64,000 nucleotides of DNA from Sphingopyxis sp. DBS4. Lineage in GTDB: Bacteria > Pseudomonadota > Alphaproteobacteria > Sphingomonadales > Sphingomonadaceae. The position numbers were made by a program, and so were the translations under genes. Below are positions 7,767 through 15,978 of the stretch, in pieces. The DNA is taken from NCBI RefSeq assembly GCF_024628865.1, contig NZ_CP102384.1, positions 3,979,001 through 4,043,000 on the forward strand, read 5' to 3'. Under the pieces are notes generated by a model that was not told where the DNA came from, searched no databases, and saw nothing but the letters and a program-made list of their open reading frames with translations. Each line of letters begins with the position of its first letter. Position 1 is the stretch's first letter.

Positions 7767-9794
7767 TCACCCGCCGAAGCTGCGCTGCACGGTCAGTCCG
7801 ACATAGCGGCCGCTGCGCAGCACCCGCAATTCGCGATAGCGCAGCGCGCTGTCGCCGCGGACGCCGGCATAAATGTCGCGCGTCCGCGTCGCGGGACTGT
7901 CGGTCAGATTCTTGCCGAACAGGCGCAAGGTCCAGCGCGTGTCGGGGCGATATTCGACGAACAGGTCGAGCCGCCCGGCCAGACGGTCGGCCTCGATCTC
8001 CTCGACCTTGAACGCCGTTTCGGTGCGCGCGAAGGCATAGCTGCCGCCCCAGCGCAGCTTCCACGCCGGAATGTCGTGGGTCAGCGCGATCTTCGCCTCG
8101 ACCGGAAGATCGCCCGAAATATGGCGCCGCGCGCCGGTCGAGGGATCGGTCGCCCGGCCGCGCCGCGCGGCAAGGTCGGCCGTGACGACGACACCCTTGG
8201 CACCGATCCCGTCGAGCGGCCATTTGAGCGACGCCTCGACGCTGTCGCGCCGCGCCGCGCCGATATTGCCGACCGCGTCGTAGACGGTCCCGTCGACGAC
8301 GACCGGGAGCTGGTCGACCAGGTCGGATATCCATTCGCGGCGCGCGGCGATCGTGAAAGACCCGGCGCCGAAACGACGCTCGTACGTCGCCTCGATGCGC
8401 CAGAGGCTGTCGGGCTCCAGATCGGCATTGCCGGCGCTGATCGTTCCGCTGGTCAGCGAAGCAGCGCCGACGAAATCGCCGAAATCGAGCTGGCCGACCT
8501 CGCGTTCGGCCAGCAGCCGCAGCGTCTGGTTCGGCGTCGGCGTCCAGATGAGCCGTGCGCGCGGCTTCCAGAATGCCAGCGATTTGACGAGGTCGATGTC
8601 GCCCGTCTGCGACAGGCGCGACATTTCATAGCGCAGGCCGAATTCCGCGGTGGTCCGCGCGCCCAGCGGCCGGCTCGCGGTCGCGAAGATTTCGGCGCGA
8701 TGCTCGGCGACGCGGACATCGGCCTGGGGCAGCGGGACGGGTTCGCCATCCTCGATCAGCGCATTGCGGCTGTCGAGGATATTGATCGCGCCCTCGGCGC
8801 CGACCTCGAGCGCCCAATCGCCGCGATGGTGGCGGAGCGCCGCGCGCAGGATCGCTTCGCTGGCGTGCGCGCGTTCGTCGGAGACGCTGCTGTCCGACAC
8901 CGCCGTCTCGCGGTCGATGCCGACGGTCGCCACCGACCGGTAGCTTCCCACGAGTTCGAGATCGTTCGCCGCGCCGAGCGCGCGTTCGTAGCGCAGCCCC
9001 CCTTCCCAGGTGCACGCATGCTCGCGCTCGCTGCCGGTGATCGCGGCGGGCGCGGGGAAGGTGATGGCATAGGCGATGTCGGCGAACTTCCTTTTGTCCT
9101 GGACCAGCCCATTGAGGTGCAGCGTCCCGCCAAGCAGTGGCTGGCGATAGGCGAGCGTCGCCTGCGCGATGTCGGCGCCCTCGGGCTGCGCGTAATCGAC
9201 CAGGCGCAGGGGCGTACCGTCGCGCTCGAAGCGGTTGCGAACGCCGAAACCATGCTCGTCGTCGATCTCGCGATAAACGGTGCCGAACAGGTCGATCACC
9301 CGCTCGCGTCCGTCGAACGTCGCCTGCGCCGAAACGCGCGGGGCCCGGCGCCCGTGGCGATAGAGGGCCTGCTCGGCCTCTACCCGGCCGCTGATCGTGC
9401 CGGCCTTTGCCAGGACGATATTGGCGAGCAGCGCATAGCCCTGCATGTCATAGCTGGCCGATCCGGCGCGGATCAGCTCGATCCGCTCGACGCGCGCCGC
9501 CGGAATGCGTTTCAGAATCGCGCTCAGCGTATCGGTCTTTCCCGCCGGGCGCTGGCCGTCGATCAGGACATTGCCCGCCGCGCCCGAATAGCCGCGCACG
9601 TCGCCGTCGCCTTCGACGAGCGTAAAGCCCGGAAGCAGCGCCACCATTTCATAGGCGTTGGACGGCTGCGTCCGGTCGAAGAAATGCTTGTCATAAGTCG
9701 GGATTCGTGCGCCGACGTCATCCTGCGCGGCCGCGGGCAGTGAGGCCGACGCGCTGAGCGACAACAGCAATGCGATGCGAACGCCATATGTCAC
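7767..9794 (-). CDS. TonB-dependent receptor (phytate module, second copy)
   Basis: A 675-residue outer-membrane receptor. A signal peptide (about 1-23, ending PAAAQ) is followed by a plug domain with GNVLIDGQRP and a barrel ending GLTVQRSFGG. The GTG start at 9794 is preceded by GAAGGGGG; no better ATG exists. It is shorter than, and not closely similar to, the receptor at 1347-3899, so it is not a recent duplicate. Convergent overlap with the phosphatase gene and the CTGTCAG direct repeat upstream (9879-9896) tie it to the same module. The ligand is presumably an inositol phosphate or other organic phosphate (inference). Confidence 0.85.
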   Translation of the reverse strand: MTYGVRIALLLSLSASASLPAAAQDDVGARIPTYDKHFFDRTQPSNAYEMVALLPGFTLVEGDGDVRGYSGAAGNVLIDGQRPAGKTDTLSAILKRIPAARVERIELIRAGSASYDMQGYALLANIVLAKAGTISGRVEAEQALYRHGRRAPRVSAQATFDGRERVIDLFGTVYREIDDEHGFGVRNRFERDGTPLRLVDYAQPEGADIAQATLAYRQPLLGGTLHLNGLVQDKRKFADIAYAITFPAPAAITGSEREHACTWEGGLRYERALGAANDLELVGSYRSVATVGIDRETAVSDSSVSDERAHASEAILRAALRHHRGDWALEVGAEGAINILDSRNALIEDGEPVPLPQADVRVAEHRAEIFATASRPLGARTTAEFGLRYEMSRLSQTGDIDLVKSLAFWKPRARLIWTPTPNQTLRLLAEREVGQLDFGDFVGAASLTSGTISAGNADLEPDSLWRIEATYERRFGAGSFTIAARREWISDLVDQLPVVVDGTVYDAVGNIGAARRDSVEASLKWPLDGIGAKGVVVTADLAARRGRATDPSTGARRHISGDLPVEAKIALTHDIPAWKLRWGGSYAFARTETAFKVEEIEADRLAGRLDLFVEYRPDTRWTLRLFGKNLTDSPATRTRDIYAGVRGDSALRYRELRVLRSGRYVGLTVQRSFGG

Positions 9795-9878
9795 GCGCGA
9801 CCCCCTTCGGCGAGCGGGGTGCCGTCCCGCTCTCCGCAGCGCTATCGGACAGGCGGGCTGACAATTGCGCCGCGATCG

Positions 9879-9896
9879 CTGTCAGCCTTCTGTCAG
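9879..9896. promoter_or_regulatory. Perfect Pho-box-like direct repeat before the second TonB receptor
   Basis: Two identical CTGTCAG heptamers are separated by 4 nt (plus-strand orientation), about 85 nt upstream of the receptor start at 9794. An extra half-site (CTGACAA) lies at 9858-9864. This is the best copy of the repeat that also occurs at 4046 and 6405. Confidence 0.65.
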
Positions 9897-9993
9897 CTTC
9901 GCAGGATCGAGGGGGATGGGGTCAGGCGCCCGCCTTCTGGGCAAAATCCCGCGCGCTTTCGGCGATCATCGACACACGCGAGCCCACGCGCCA

Positions 9994-10009
9994 TATATCA
10001 ATTGATATA
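9994..10009. promoter_or_regulatory. 16-bp perfect palindrome, likely TetR operator
   Basis: TATATCAATTGATATA is a perfect palindrome in otherwise GC-rich DNA, ending 17 nt before the ATG of the TetR regulator. Size and position fit an autoregulatory operator. Confidence 0.65.
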
Positions 10010-10026
10010 AATTAAGCAGGTTCGCC

Positions 10027-10716
10027 ATGTCGTCTTCTCATCCACGAAAACCCTCTATGTCCGGACCCCAGCGGTCCGCCGACGGCGGCTATCGCAAGGG
10101 CGAGGAGACACGGAAGCGGATATTGGGCGCCGCCCTCGCGGCGTTCGGCCGCAAGGGGTTCGCCGCGGTGACGACCCGGCAGATCGCCGACGCCGCGGAC
10201 ACCAACCTGCCGGGTCTCACCTATTATTTCGGGAACAAGGAAGGGTTGTATCTGGCCTGCGCCCACGACATCGTGGCCTCCTTCCGGCAGGGCGTGGGGT
10301 CGGTCGCCGCGGTCGCGGACGCCGCCTTGTCGGCGCCGCTTGCCAGCGCCGACGCGGCGATCTGGCTCAAGCGCCTGTTCGCGGCGCTCGCCCATTTCCT
10401 CCTGTCCGAAGAAGGCGCCGAGGATCGCGCGCTGTTTGTCCAACGCGAAATGGCGAGCCCCGGCCCCGCCTTCGAGATTCTCTATTCGGAGCTTTGGCGC
10501 CCGGGGATCGAGCTCGCCGCCGCGCTGCTCGAACAGGCGGCGGCGGGACGCCTCTCCAGCCCCGACAGCAAGGTGCGCGCGGTGATGATGATCGCCAGTC
10601 TCACCGGTTTCCGATCGGGCCAGCGCATCATCGCGCGCACTGCGGGCGACGGCGACCATGTCGTGCAAGTCATCGCCGCGCTCGACGAACAGATCGACGC
10701 GCTGTCGGAACGCTGA
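10027..10716 (+). CDS. TetR-family regulator (CecR-like)
   Basis: A 229-residue repressor-type protein. The N-terminal helix-turn-helix (about residues 28-75) reads RILGAALAAFGRKGFAAVTTRQIA...NLPGLTYYFGNKEGLY. The C-terminal ligand domain (about 100-225) contains a LFVQREMASPGPAF segment like the DUF1956/CecR group. The ATG has AGCAGG upstream and a perfect palindrome 17 nt before it. It is not obviously co-directional with a target gene; the neighbour on the right is a broken SDR gene. Target and ligand are unknown. Confidence 0.85.
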   Translation: MSSSHPRKPSMSGPQRSADGGYRKGEETRKRILGAALAAFGRKGFAAVTTRQIADAADTNLPGLTYYFGNKEGLYLACAHDIVASFRQGVGSVAAVADAALSAPLASADAAIWLKRLFAALAHFLLSEEGAEDRALFVQREMASPGPAFEILYSELWRPGIELAAALLEQAAAGRLSSPDSKVRAVMMIASLTGFRSGQRIIARTAGDGDHVVQVIAALDEQIDALSER

Positions 10717-10724
10717 CCGGCTGC

Positions 10725-11015
10725 CTATACCCCCATCATGCCGGCGGTGATCGCGCCGTCGATGGCATAGTCGCTGCCCGATATGAAAGCGGCCTCGTCC
10801 GAGGCCAGAAAAGCGACGAGCGCGCTCACTTCGTCCAGCTGCGCCATCCGCTTCCTCGGCACCATTCCCGCGACCGCCGCCTCCACCTTCCCGGCATCGC
10901 GCGAAAGGAAAGCGACATCGGCACCCTCGGCCGCGAAAATCCTGAGCGACGCGAGCCCGAGCCCCTGCGCCCCGCCGTTGATGATCACCTTCTTGCCGGC
11001 CAGACCCAGATCCAT
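10725..11015 (-). pseudogene. Short-chain dehydrogenase/reductase with in-frame internal deletion
   Basis: A 96-codon open frame. It begins with the N-terminal Rossmann part of an SDR (GGAQGLGLA nucleotide-binding motif, about residues 12-20). At about residue 51 it jumps straight to the C-terminal end (LVAFLASDEAAFISGSDYAIDGAITAGMMGV). The catalytic Ser/Tyr-xxx-Lys region is absent; intact relatives have about 250 residues, so about 150-165 codons are missing. The ATG at 11015 has a GGAGG ribosome site. The product would not be an active oxidoreductase. It adjoins the tRNA-Arg attachment site, consistent with rearrangement at an island edge. Confidence 0.75.
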
Positions 11016-11204
11016 CGCATCCTCCTCATCCGCATTTTGCGAGAAAGAGTAACGCGATCCTCCGAGCCGAGACATCAGCAAAAATGGGAGCGGCCGGCAT
11101 GCTTTCTGCGCCATCCACGCAAAAGCCGCGCGCGATGGTCGCGCATCAAGACCCCCGCCTTCGCGGCGGCCGCCAAGTCGGCTCGAAAGAGCAAAAGGAA
11201 GAAA

Positions 11205-11251
11205 TGGCGCACCCGAAGGGATTCGAACCCCTGGCCTCTGCCTTCGGAGGG
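11205..11251 (-). repeat. tRNA-Arg(CCG) 3' fragment, integrase attachment site
   Basis: On the minus strand this is the 3' half of a tRNA: anticodon loop CTCCGAA (anticodon CCG), 3' anticodon stem GGCAG, T-arm with TTCGAAT loop, acceptor strand CGGGTGC, discriminator G and CCA. The expected 5' anticodon stem, D-arm and acceptor are missing: identity stops right after the anticodon loop. This block is the usual att core of P4-type integrases, and such an integrase begins 180 bp away. No intact tRNA-Arg(CCG) was seen in the window. Confidence 0.85.
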
Positions 11252-11381
11252 GGTACTTACTTCGTTACGCCAGAGAACACTGTAGCAAGTTTTTCTTACC
11301 TAAGTCACTACCCTGCTGTCATTTTCTTGCTTTGGCCGTTTTCGCTGACGTAACCTTGATTACGCCCCGATTTTCTCCCGC

Positions 11382-11401
11382 GTGCTTACGTGGTGCTTAC
11401 G
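11382..11401. repeat. Tandem 9-bp direct repeat upstream of integrase
   Basis: GTGCTTACG occurs twice with 2 nt between copies (11-bp period), 30 nt upstream of the integrase start. Several TTACG/TTAC variants lie in the preceding 130 bp. Such arrays are typical arm-type binding sites or autoregulatory sites for integrases (inference). Confidence 0.45.
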
Positions 11402-11430
11402 CGAAATGAGGGTCAACATGGAGATGGCCT

Positions 11431-12768
11431 GTGGCCAAACTGACCAAGCGCGTTGTCGAAACCGCCATAGCAGAATCGAAAGACTATGTCCTCTGGGACG
11501 ATGAACTTCCTGGCTTCGGGCTTCGGATTTTCCCGACCGGAAAGCGAAGCTATCTGATCCAGTACCGAGCCGACGGCCGTTCGCGCCGTTATACCATCGG
11601 CCTGCATGGAATATGGACGCCGGAGACGGCCCGGCGCGAGGCCAAGGCCCAGCTCGGCCGCGTGGCTCAAGGTGATGATCCAGCGGAAGAGAGGGCCGAA
11701 CTCAATAAGGCCATGTCGATGAAGGAGCTCTGCGAGCTCTACATGGACGATCTCAGGAACGGCCTCATCCTTGGCAAAGGTGGTCGCCCCAAGAAGCAAT
11801 CCACCGTCGATATCGATCTCGGGCGTATCGAACGACACGTCATTCCCTTGCTTGGATCTCGGCGGGTTAAGGACCTTACCAAGGCGATCCTCACTAAGGT
11901 CATGCGCGATATCATGGCAGGAAAGACAAGGGCGTTCATCAAGACGAACAAGCTCCGCGGTCGCGCTAATGTGCGAGGCGGCCCCGGTACGGCGGCACGC
12001 ACGCTCGGCTTGATTGGTGGGATACTGACCTACGCCGTCGATCTGGGAGTCATCGACAGTAATCCCGCCCATGGCATCAAACGACCGAAGGACAACGTCC
12101 GCACGCGGCGTCTAACCGACGGCGAGTATCGAATCCTCGGCCGAATGCTCAAAGCCGCTTCCGAGAATGAGCGGTACGGCGAGACGGTCGACATCATCCG
12201 CCAGATCGCGATGACGGGTTGCCGCCGCGGGGAGATCATCAATCTGAAATGGTGCGACGTCGATATCGACGGAAGCTGCCTGCGCCTCTCAGATAGCAAG
12301 GAAGGCCGGTCGGTTCGCCCGATCGGCCTCCCCGTTGTCGAATTTCTGGAGTCGCGGGAGAGTGAGGACAATGGCACCTATGTCTTTCAGGGTCCGCGCG
12401 GCGAAGACACGGCGTTCGGCGGACTTCCCAATCAATGGAACGAGATTTTTATCGGTTCACCACTCGAAGGGATTACGCCGCACATCCTGCGCCACAGCTT
12501 CGCGAGCATCGGGAATGATCTCGGCTTTACCGAAGTCACGATAGCCGCCCTGCTGGGTCATGCGAAGGGCTCGGTCACGAGCAAATACATCCATGTTCTG
12601 GATGCTACTCTGATTGTGGCGGCCGACACGCTTGCAGGATATATCTCTGCGCTGCTCGAAGGCACCGTTTTCAAGCAACGCGCCTATGCGCTCGATCGCA
12701 AATCGCGAAAGACGGCATTGGATGAATTCCTGTCGCGTCAGCAGGCACCCAAGAAAATTGCGGCCTAG
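11431..12768 (+). CDS. P4-type tyrosine integrase
   Basis: A 445-residue site-specific recombinase. The N-terminal DUF4102-like arm-binding domain (about 1-85, LPGFGLRIFPTGKRSYLIQYR) is followed by a core-binding domain (about 95-205) and a catalytic domain. Visible catalytic residues are Arg265 (TGCRRGE), His351-x-x-Arg354 (HILRHSF) and Tyr386 (SKYIHV). The start is GTG with GGAGA upstream; a nearby ATG is out of frame. It appears intact and adjoins the tRNA-Arg fragment, so it is the likely agent of island insertion there. Codon use is less GC-biased than in flanking genes, which suggests transfer. Confidence 0.92.
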   Translation: MAKLTKRVVETAIAESKDYVLWDDELPGFGLRIFPTGKRSYLIQYRADGRSRRYTIGLHGIWTPETARREAKAQLGRVAQGDDPAEERAELNKAMSMKELCELYMDDLRNGLILGKGGRPKKQSTVDIDLGRIERHVIPLLGSRRVKDLTKAILTKVMRDIMAGKTRAFIKTNKLRGRANVRGGPGTAARTLGLIGGILTYAVDLGVIDSNPAHGIKRPKDNVRTRRLTDGEYRILGRMLKAASENERYGETVDIIRQIAMTGCRRGEIINLKWCDVDIDGSCLRLSDSKEGRSVRPIGLPVVEFLESRESEDNGTYVFQGPRGEDTAFGGLPNQWNEIFIGSPLEGITPHILRHSFASIGNDLGFTEVTIAALLGHAKGSVTSKYIHVLDATLIVAADTLAGYISALLEGTVFKQRAYALDRKSRKTALDEFLSRQQAPKKIAA

Positions 12769-13113
12769 CGCATGCGCGCTCGAGGAAGCGGGTCCGGATG
12801 CCAATTCTGCCAGCAGTAGCGCCGGAACCAACACCCGCCACGCTTTCCGATTCTTCGCCCTCAGCTGGAGACAATATGGAGACAAGCGGTCTGCGTTTTT
12901 GGCTGTTTCGTTGTTTACCACTGATTGCAGGAATCGCAGTCTTCCGCCATTTTGAAATGCGCATCGATCGACTCTGACCGGCTGCCCTTGCCTCTTCTCA
13001 AGCGGACCGCTGCGCGGCGTGGAGCACGCTTCAATTTACTTCTATATAAATGCAAATTATAGTCGACATAGTCCGTGCGCCCCGCTCGTGCAGACAATCG
13101 AGGGAGACGATCA
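12769..13113. other. Non-coding stretch between integrase and GST remnant
   Basis: I see no convincing gene here. The last 100 bp are AT-rich and include TCTATATAAA at 13041-13050, likely the promoter of the GST remnant. The same decamer recurs at 15381-15390 upstream of the MarR remnant. Confidence 0.4.
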
Positions 13114-13310
13114 TTGCTTGAGTTACATTATACGCCCACGCCGAACGGCCTCAAGATCGCCATCATGCTCGAAGAGCTTGATGTGGCCTATGACATCATC
13201 CCGTATGATATTTTCGGCGGCGATCATCTGAAGCCGGAGTTTCGAGCGCTCAACGCGAACCAGAAAGTGCCAGTCCTCGTTGATAGGGAGGGCGAGGCCT
13301 CGTTCCCCAT
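13114..13310 (+). pseudogene. Glutathione S-transferase, N-terminal fragment
   Basis: A TTG start with AGGGAGA upstream opens a frame reading LELHYTPTPNGLK...[16 protein letters not shown]. This is the thioredoxin-like N-terminal half (about 60 residues) of a YfcG/Ure2p-type glutathione S-transferase, including the K-V-P segment before the conserved cis-proline. Similarity ends near 13300, where the DNA continues as a superoxide dismutase fragment in another frame. The helical C-terminal domain is missing, so the product is non-functional. Confidence 0.7.
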
Positions 13311-13496
13311 ACGCCAATCGCGCACGGCGCGGTGCCGCTGCTCATCGTCGATGTCTGGGAGCATGCCTATTATATCGACTATCGCAATGCCCGTCCCTCC
13401 TATCTCGACGCCATCTTCGAAAAGGCGATCAACTGGGACTTCGTGGCCACCAATCTCGACGGCCAGGGTGCAAGCCGTGCCGACCAACCCGCCTGA
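13311..13496 (+). pseudogene. sodB: Fe/Mn superoxide dismutase, C-terminal fragment
   Basis: 61 codons read [21 protein letters not shown] followed by [12 protein letters not shown] and NWDFVATNL. This is the unmistakable C-terminal end of an iron/manganese superoxide dismutase, including the metal-binding DVWEHAYY motif. No start codon or N-terminal domain exists: the upstream DNA is the GST fragment. The frame ends with TGA at 13494-13496. It is a dead remnant. Confidence 0.8.
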
Positions 13497-13502
13497 GGAC
13501 GT

Positions 13503-14342
13503 TCACGGCGGAGAACTCACTGCGTCGGTTGGGGGCAGTGAGCGCACGAAGGCGATGAACTCTTGTGTGACCGCGGAGACAAAATCGCGCCGCCAGCCGA
13601 TACCGAAGGACACCGACGCAAGCTGCGCCGGAAGTCCTTTGGTATCGAGCGGACGGAACGCGACGCCGCGCATGCGGAGCCGCTCGGCAGAGGCGGGCAC
13701 GATCGCCACGCCCTCACCGCAAGCGACGATCCCGACGACAGCCTCGGTCGAGGGCGCCTGGTGGACGATCTGGGGCTCGAAGCGCGCAAAGCGGCAAAGC
13801 GCGTGCAGATCGGCCTGGAAATTGAAGCCCCGCCGGGCTTCGTAGGTTACGAACGGCGACCCCGCGAGGCGACGGATCGGCACCGGCCCCGACGCGGCGA
13901 GCAAATGATGCTCTGCCGGAAGCGCGACGGACAGAGGTTCCTGATAGACTGGTCCGGTCTCCACCAGTTCATCGAGCACCGGCAGCCGAATGAGACCGAT
14001 GTCGATCCGGGATTCGCGAAGCGCCTCGATCTGTTCGAGAACCGACATTGCGCGAAACGATAGCTCCACGTCGGGAGCCACCGCCTTGAAGCCCCGGATC
14101 AGCGCCGGCCAGAAGGAATAGACGGTCGACCCGCCAAATCCAAGCGTGAGCGTGCCGCGAAGACCGTGCGCAACCTTCTGCGTCCGCTCCCGGGCTTCCA
14201 GAAGCAATGCCGCGATGCGCGACGCGTCCTTTGCAAGACTGGCACCTGTCCTTCTCGAAAGCATGGTCTTCGCCAACAGCGCGAAGATCGCGCGCCGCCG
14301 CTTCATCCAGCCGCGGATCGAGGCCGAGATCGCTTTCGTCAT
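13503..14342 (-). pseudogene. LysR-family regulator, 5'-truncated
   Basis: The effector-binding domain is well preserved (GTLTLGFGGSTVYSFWPAL...IGLIRLPVLDELVETGPVY...GVAIVPASAERLR). At its start the frame contains only the tail of the winged helix (AISASIRGWMKRRRAIFALL). The first two helices and the natural start are gone; upstream DNA is an MFS fragment on the other strand. The remaining 279-codon frame could be translated from its first ATG, but it could not bind DNA normally. Confidence 0.7.
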
Positions 14343-14375
14343 GAAGGCGCCCCTCGTTGGTGCGGTGAGCCTGCG

Positions 14376-15040
14376 CGCTTCCCACCCGAGCAGCTATACC
14401 GCGCGATTATTTCGGGACTTCGTTATCTCGGCAATTCGCCTGCGCTGCGCATCGTGCTGTTGCGCGCGCTCGTCATGGGGGTTCTGGGATCGATCCTGTC
14501 CTCGATGATGCCGCTGATCGCGCGCGACCAGCTCGGCGGAGATGCCCGGATATATGGCCTGCTGCTCGGAGCCTATGGTGTCGGAGCGGTCGCCGGCGCG
14601 ATGAACATCGCGCGCTTCCGGCGCATCACCGGGGACGAGACCATTGTCGCAGCGAGTTCGGCCGCGATGGGCCTCGCCGCGATCGGCATTGCTTTCGCGC
14701 CTTCGCTGTGGGCCGCACTGCCGCTCCTCTTCCTCGCCGGCGGCGGCCTCATGATCGTGATGACAATCCTCAATGTCGCGATCCAGGTGATGGCGCCGCG
14801 CTGGGTCGGCGGCCGCACGCTCGCAGCGTTTCAGGCCGCCACCGCGGGCGGCATCGCCGCCGGAAGCTGGATGTGGGGAACGATCGCGGCGACCTCGGGT
14901 CTCGCCACCGCGATCCTCGCGGCGGGCGGTCTTCTTGTCGCCTCCGCGCTCATAGGCCTCCGGCTGCGCCTCCCCCGCACCCATGACATGCAGTCCCAGG
15001 CCGGCCAGCCCGCGGCGGATCCCGAAGTGGTGCTCGGGCT
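14376..15040 (+). pseudogene. MFS transporter (EntS/MFS_3 type), internal fragment
   Basis: About 220 codons match the C-terminal half of an enterobactin-exporter-type MFS permease. Hydrophobic segments include ALRIVLLRALVMGVLGSILS, IYGLLLGAYGVGAVAGAMNI and GGRTLAAFQAATAGGIAAGS. The N-terminal six helices are missing. The 3' end stops abruptly at about 15040, just before the tail that normally follows DPEVVL, where antisense MarR sequence begins. It cannot encode a working transporter. Confidence 0.7.
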
Positions 15041-15289
15041 CATGCCCTTCAGCACGGCGACCGTCGTCGTGGCCGTGACATTTGTCGCCTTGCTTAGATC
15101 TTTTTGGGTGACATTGTCTTTCTGCTCCAAGGCCCGCAGATAATACCACCAGCTGACCTTCACCTCATGGTCCGCAAGCTTGGACTCAAGATATCGCGAA
15201 AAGCCCAGATGCATGCGGCGGACCTGAAAGGCGACGCTTTCCTCTGGAGACGGTGTGGCTTTGTTCAATGGTTCGGCCTTTGCTTTCAT
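15041..15289 (-). pseudogene. MarR-family regulator, N-terminal fragment
   Basis: From the ATG at 15289 the frame reads an 83-residue N-terminal half of a MarR repressor (FSRYLESKLADHEVKVSWWYYLRALEQ...LSKATNVTATTTVAVLKGM). It ends at the recognition helix. The following codons are antisense MFS sequence. The wing and dimer helix are lost, so DNA binding is very unlikely. Confidence 0.7.
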
Positions 15290-15406
15290 CCTGTTCGGCG
15301 GCTCGTCCGACCGCGGCCGCTCTTCGAAGGCACAGCCGCTTCGCGCGCTGGGCACGCATGCAGCGTGCATCGGAATAATATCTATATAAAACTAAATGGG
15401 GTCGGT

Positions 15407-15898
15407 CTAGCTCGCTGCACCGCGATCGGCGACCCTGTCTCCGATTGGCAGCGCCGTCTTGTAGATGACCGGGCGGAGTGCGAAACTCGTGGTGAGCTGC
15501 GATACGCCTGGAATCTTGGTGAGCTTGCGCCGGAGAAATTCCTCGAAGGCATGCAGATCCTTCACGATGACCCGAAGCTGATAATCGGCGTCGCCGGTCA
15601 TGAGATAGCACTCCATGACCTCGGGAAAGGCGGCGACGGCCTCCTCGAAGATGGACAGCCTGAGATCGTCCTGCTGGTCGAGCCGCACGCGGACAAAGGC
15701 GGTAACGCCGAGATTGACGCGCGTCGGCTCGATCAGCGCGACATATCGCGTGATGACGCCGTCGGCCTCCAGTTGCTTGACGCGGCGCAGGCAAGGGCTT
15801 GGCGACAGGCCAATCCGGTCGGACAGCTGTTGGTTGGTCATGCGGCCGTCATTTTGCAACTCGGCCAGAATGCGCGAATCCATTTGATCGAGGGGCAT
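15407..15898 (-). CDS. Lrp/AsnC-family transcriptional regulator
   Basis: A complete 163-residue regulator. An N-terminal helix-turn-helix (about 5-55: LDQMDSRILAELQNDGRMTNQQLSDRIGLSPSPCLRRVK) precedes a C-terminal RAM ligand domain (about 65-150: VTAFVRVRL...VMECYLMTGDADYQLRVIVKDL). The family binds amino acids and controls their metabolism. It is the first intact gene after the row of fragments. No neighbouring amino-acid gene identifies its target. Its upstream region is cut by the IS3 element about 70 bp away, which may have separated it from a divergent target gene (inference). Confidence 0.9.
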   Translation of the reverse strand: MPLDQMDSRILAELQNDGRMTNQQLSDRIGLSPSPCLRRVKQLEADGVITRYVALIEPTRVNLGVTAFVRVRLDQQDDLRLSIFEEAVAAFPEVMECYLMTGDADYQLRVIVKDLHAFEEFLRRKLTKIPGVSQLTTSFALRPVIYKTALPIGDRVADRGAAS

Positions 15899-15978
15899 AG
15901 TTGGTGTCCGTCGTCAGAACATTTGGCGCAACTCGTGGCGTAAATTAGCGGAGAGCGGGCCTCGTCTTGGGATTGATA

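Noticed and set aside
8076..9743. Plus-strand open frame (555 codons) over the second TonB receptor
   Set aside because: Antisense shadow of the receptor gene with an Arg-rich, featureless product.
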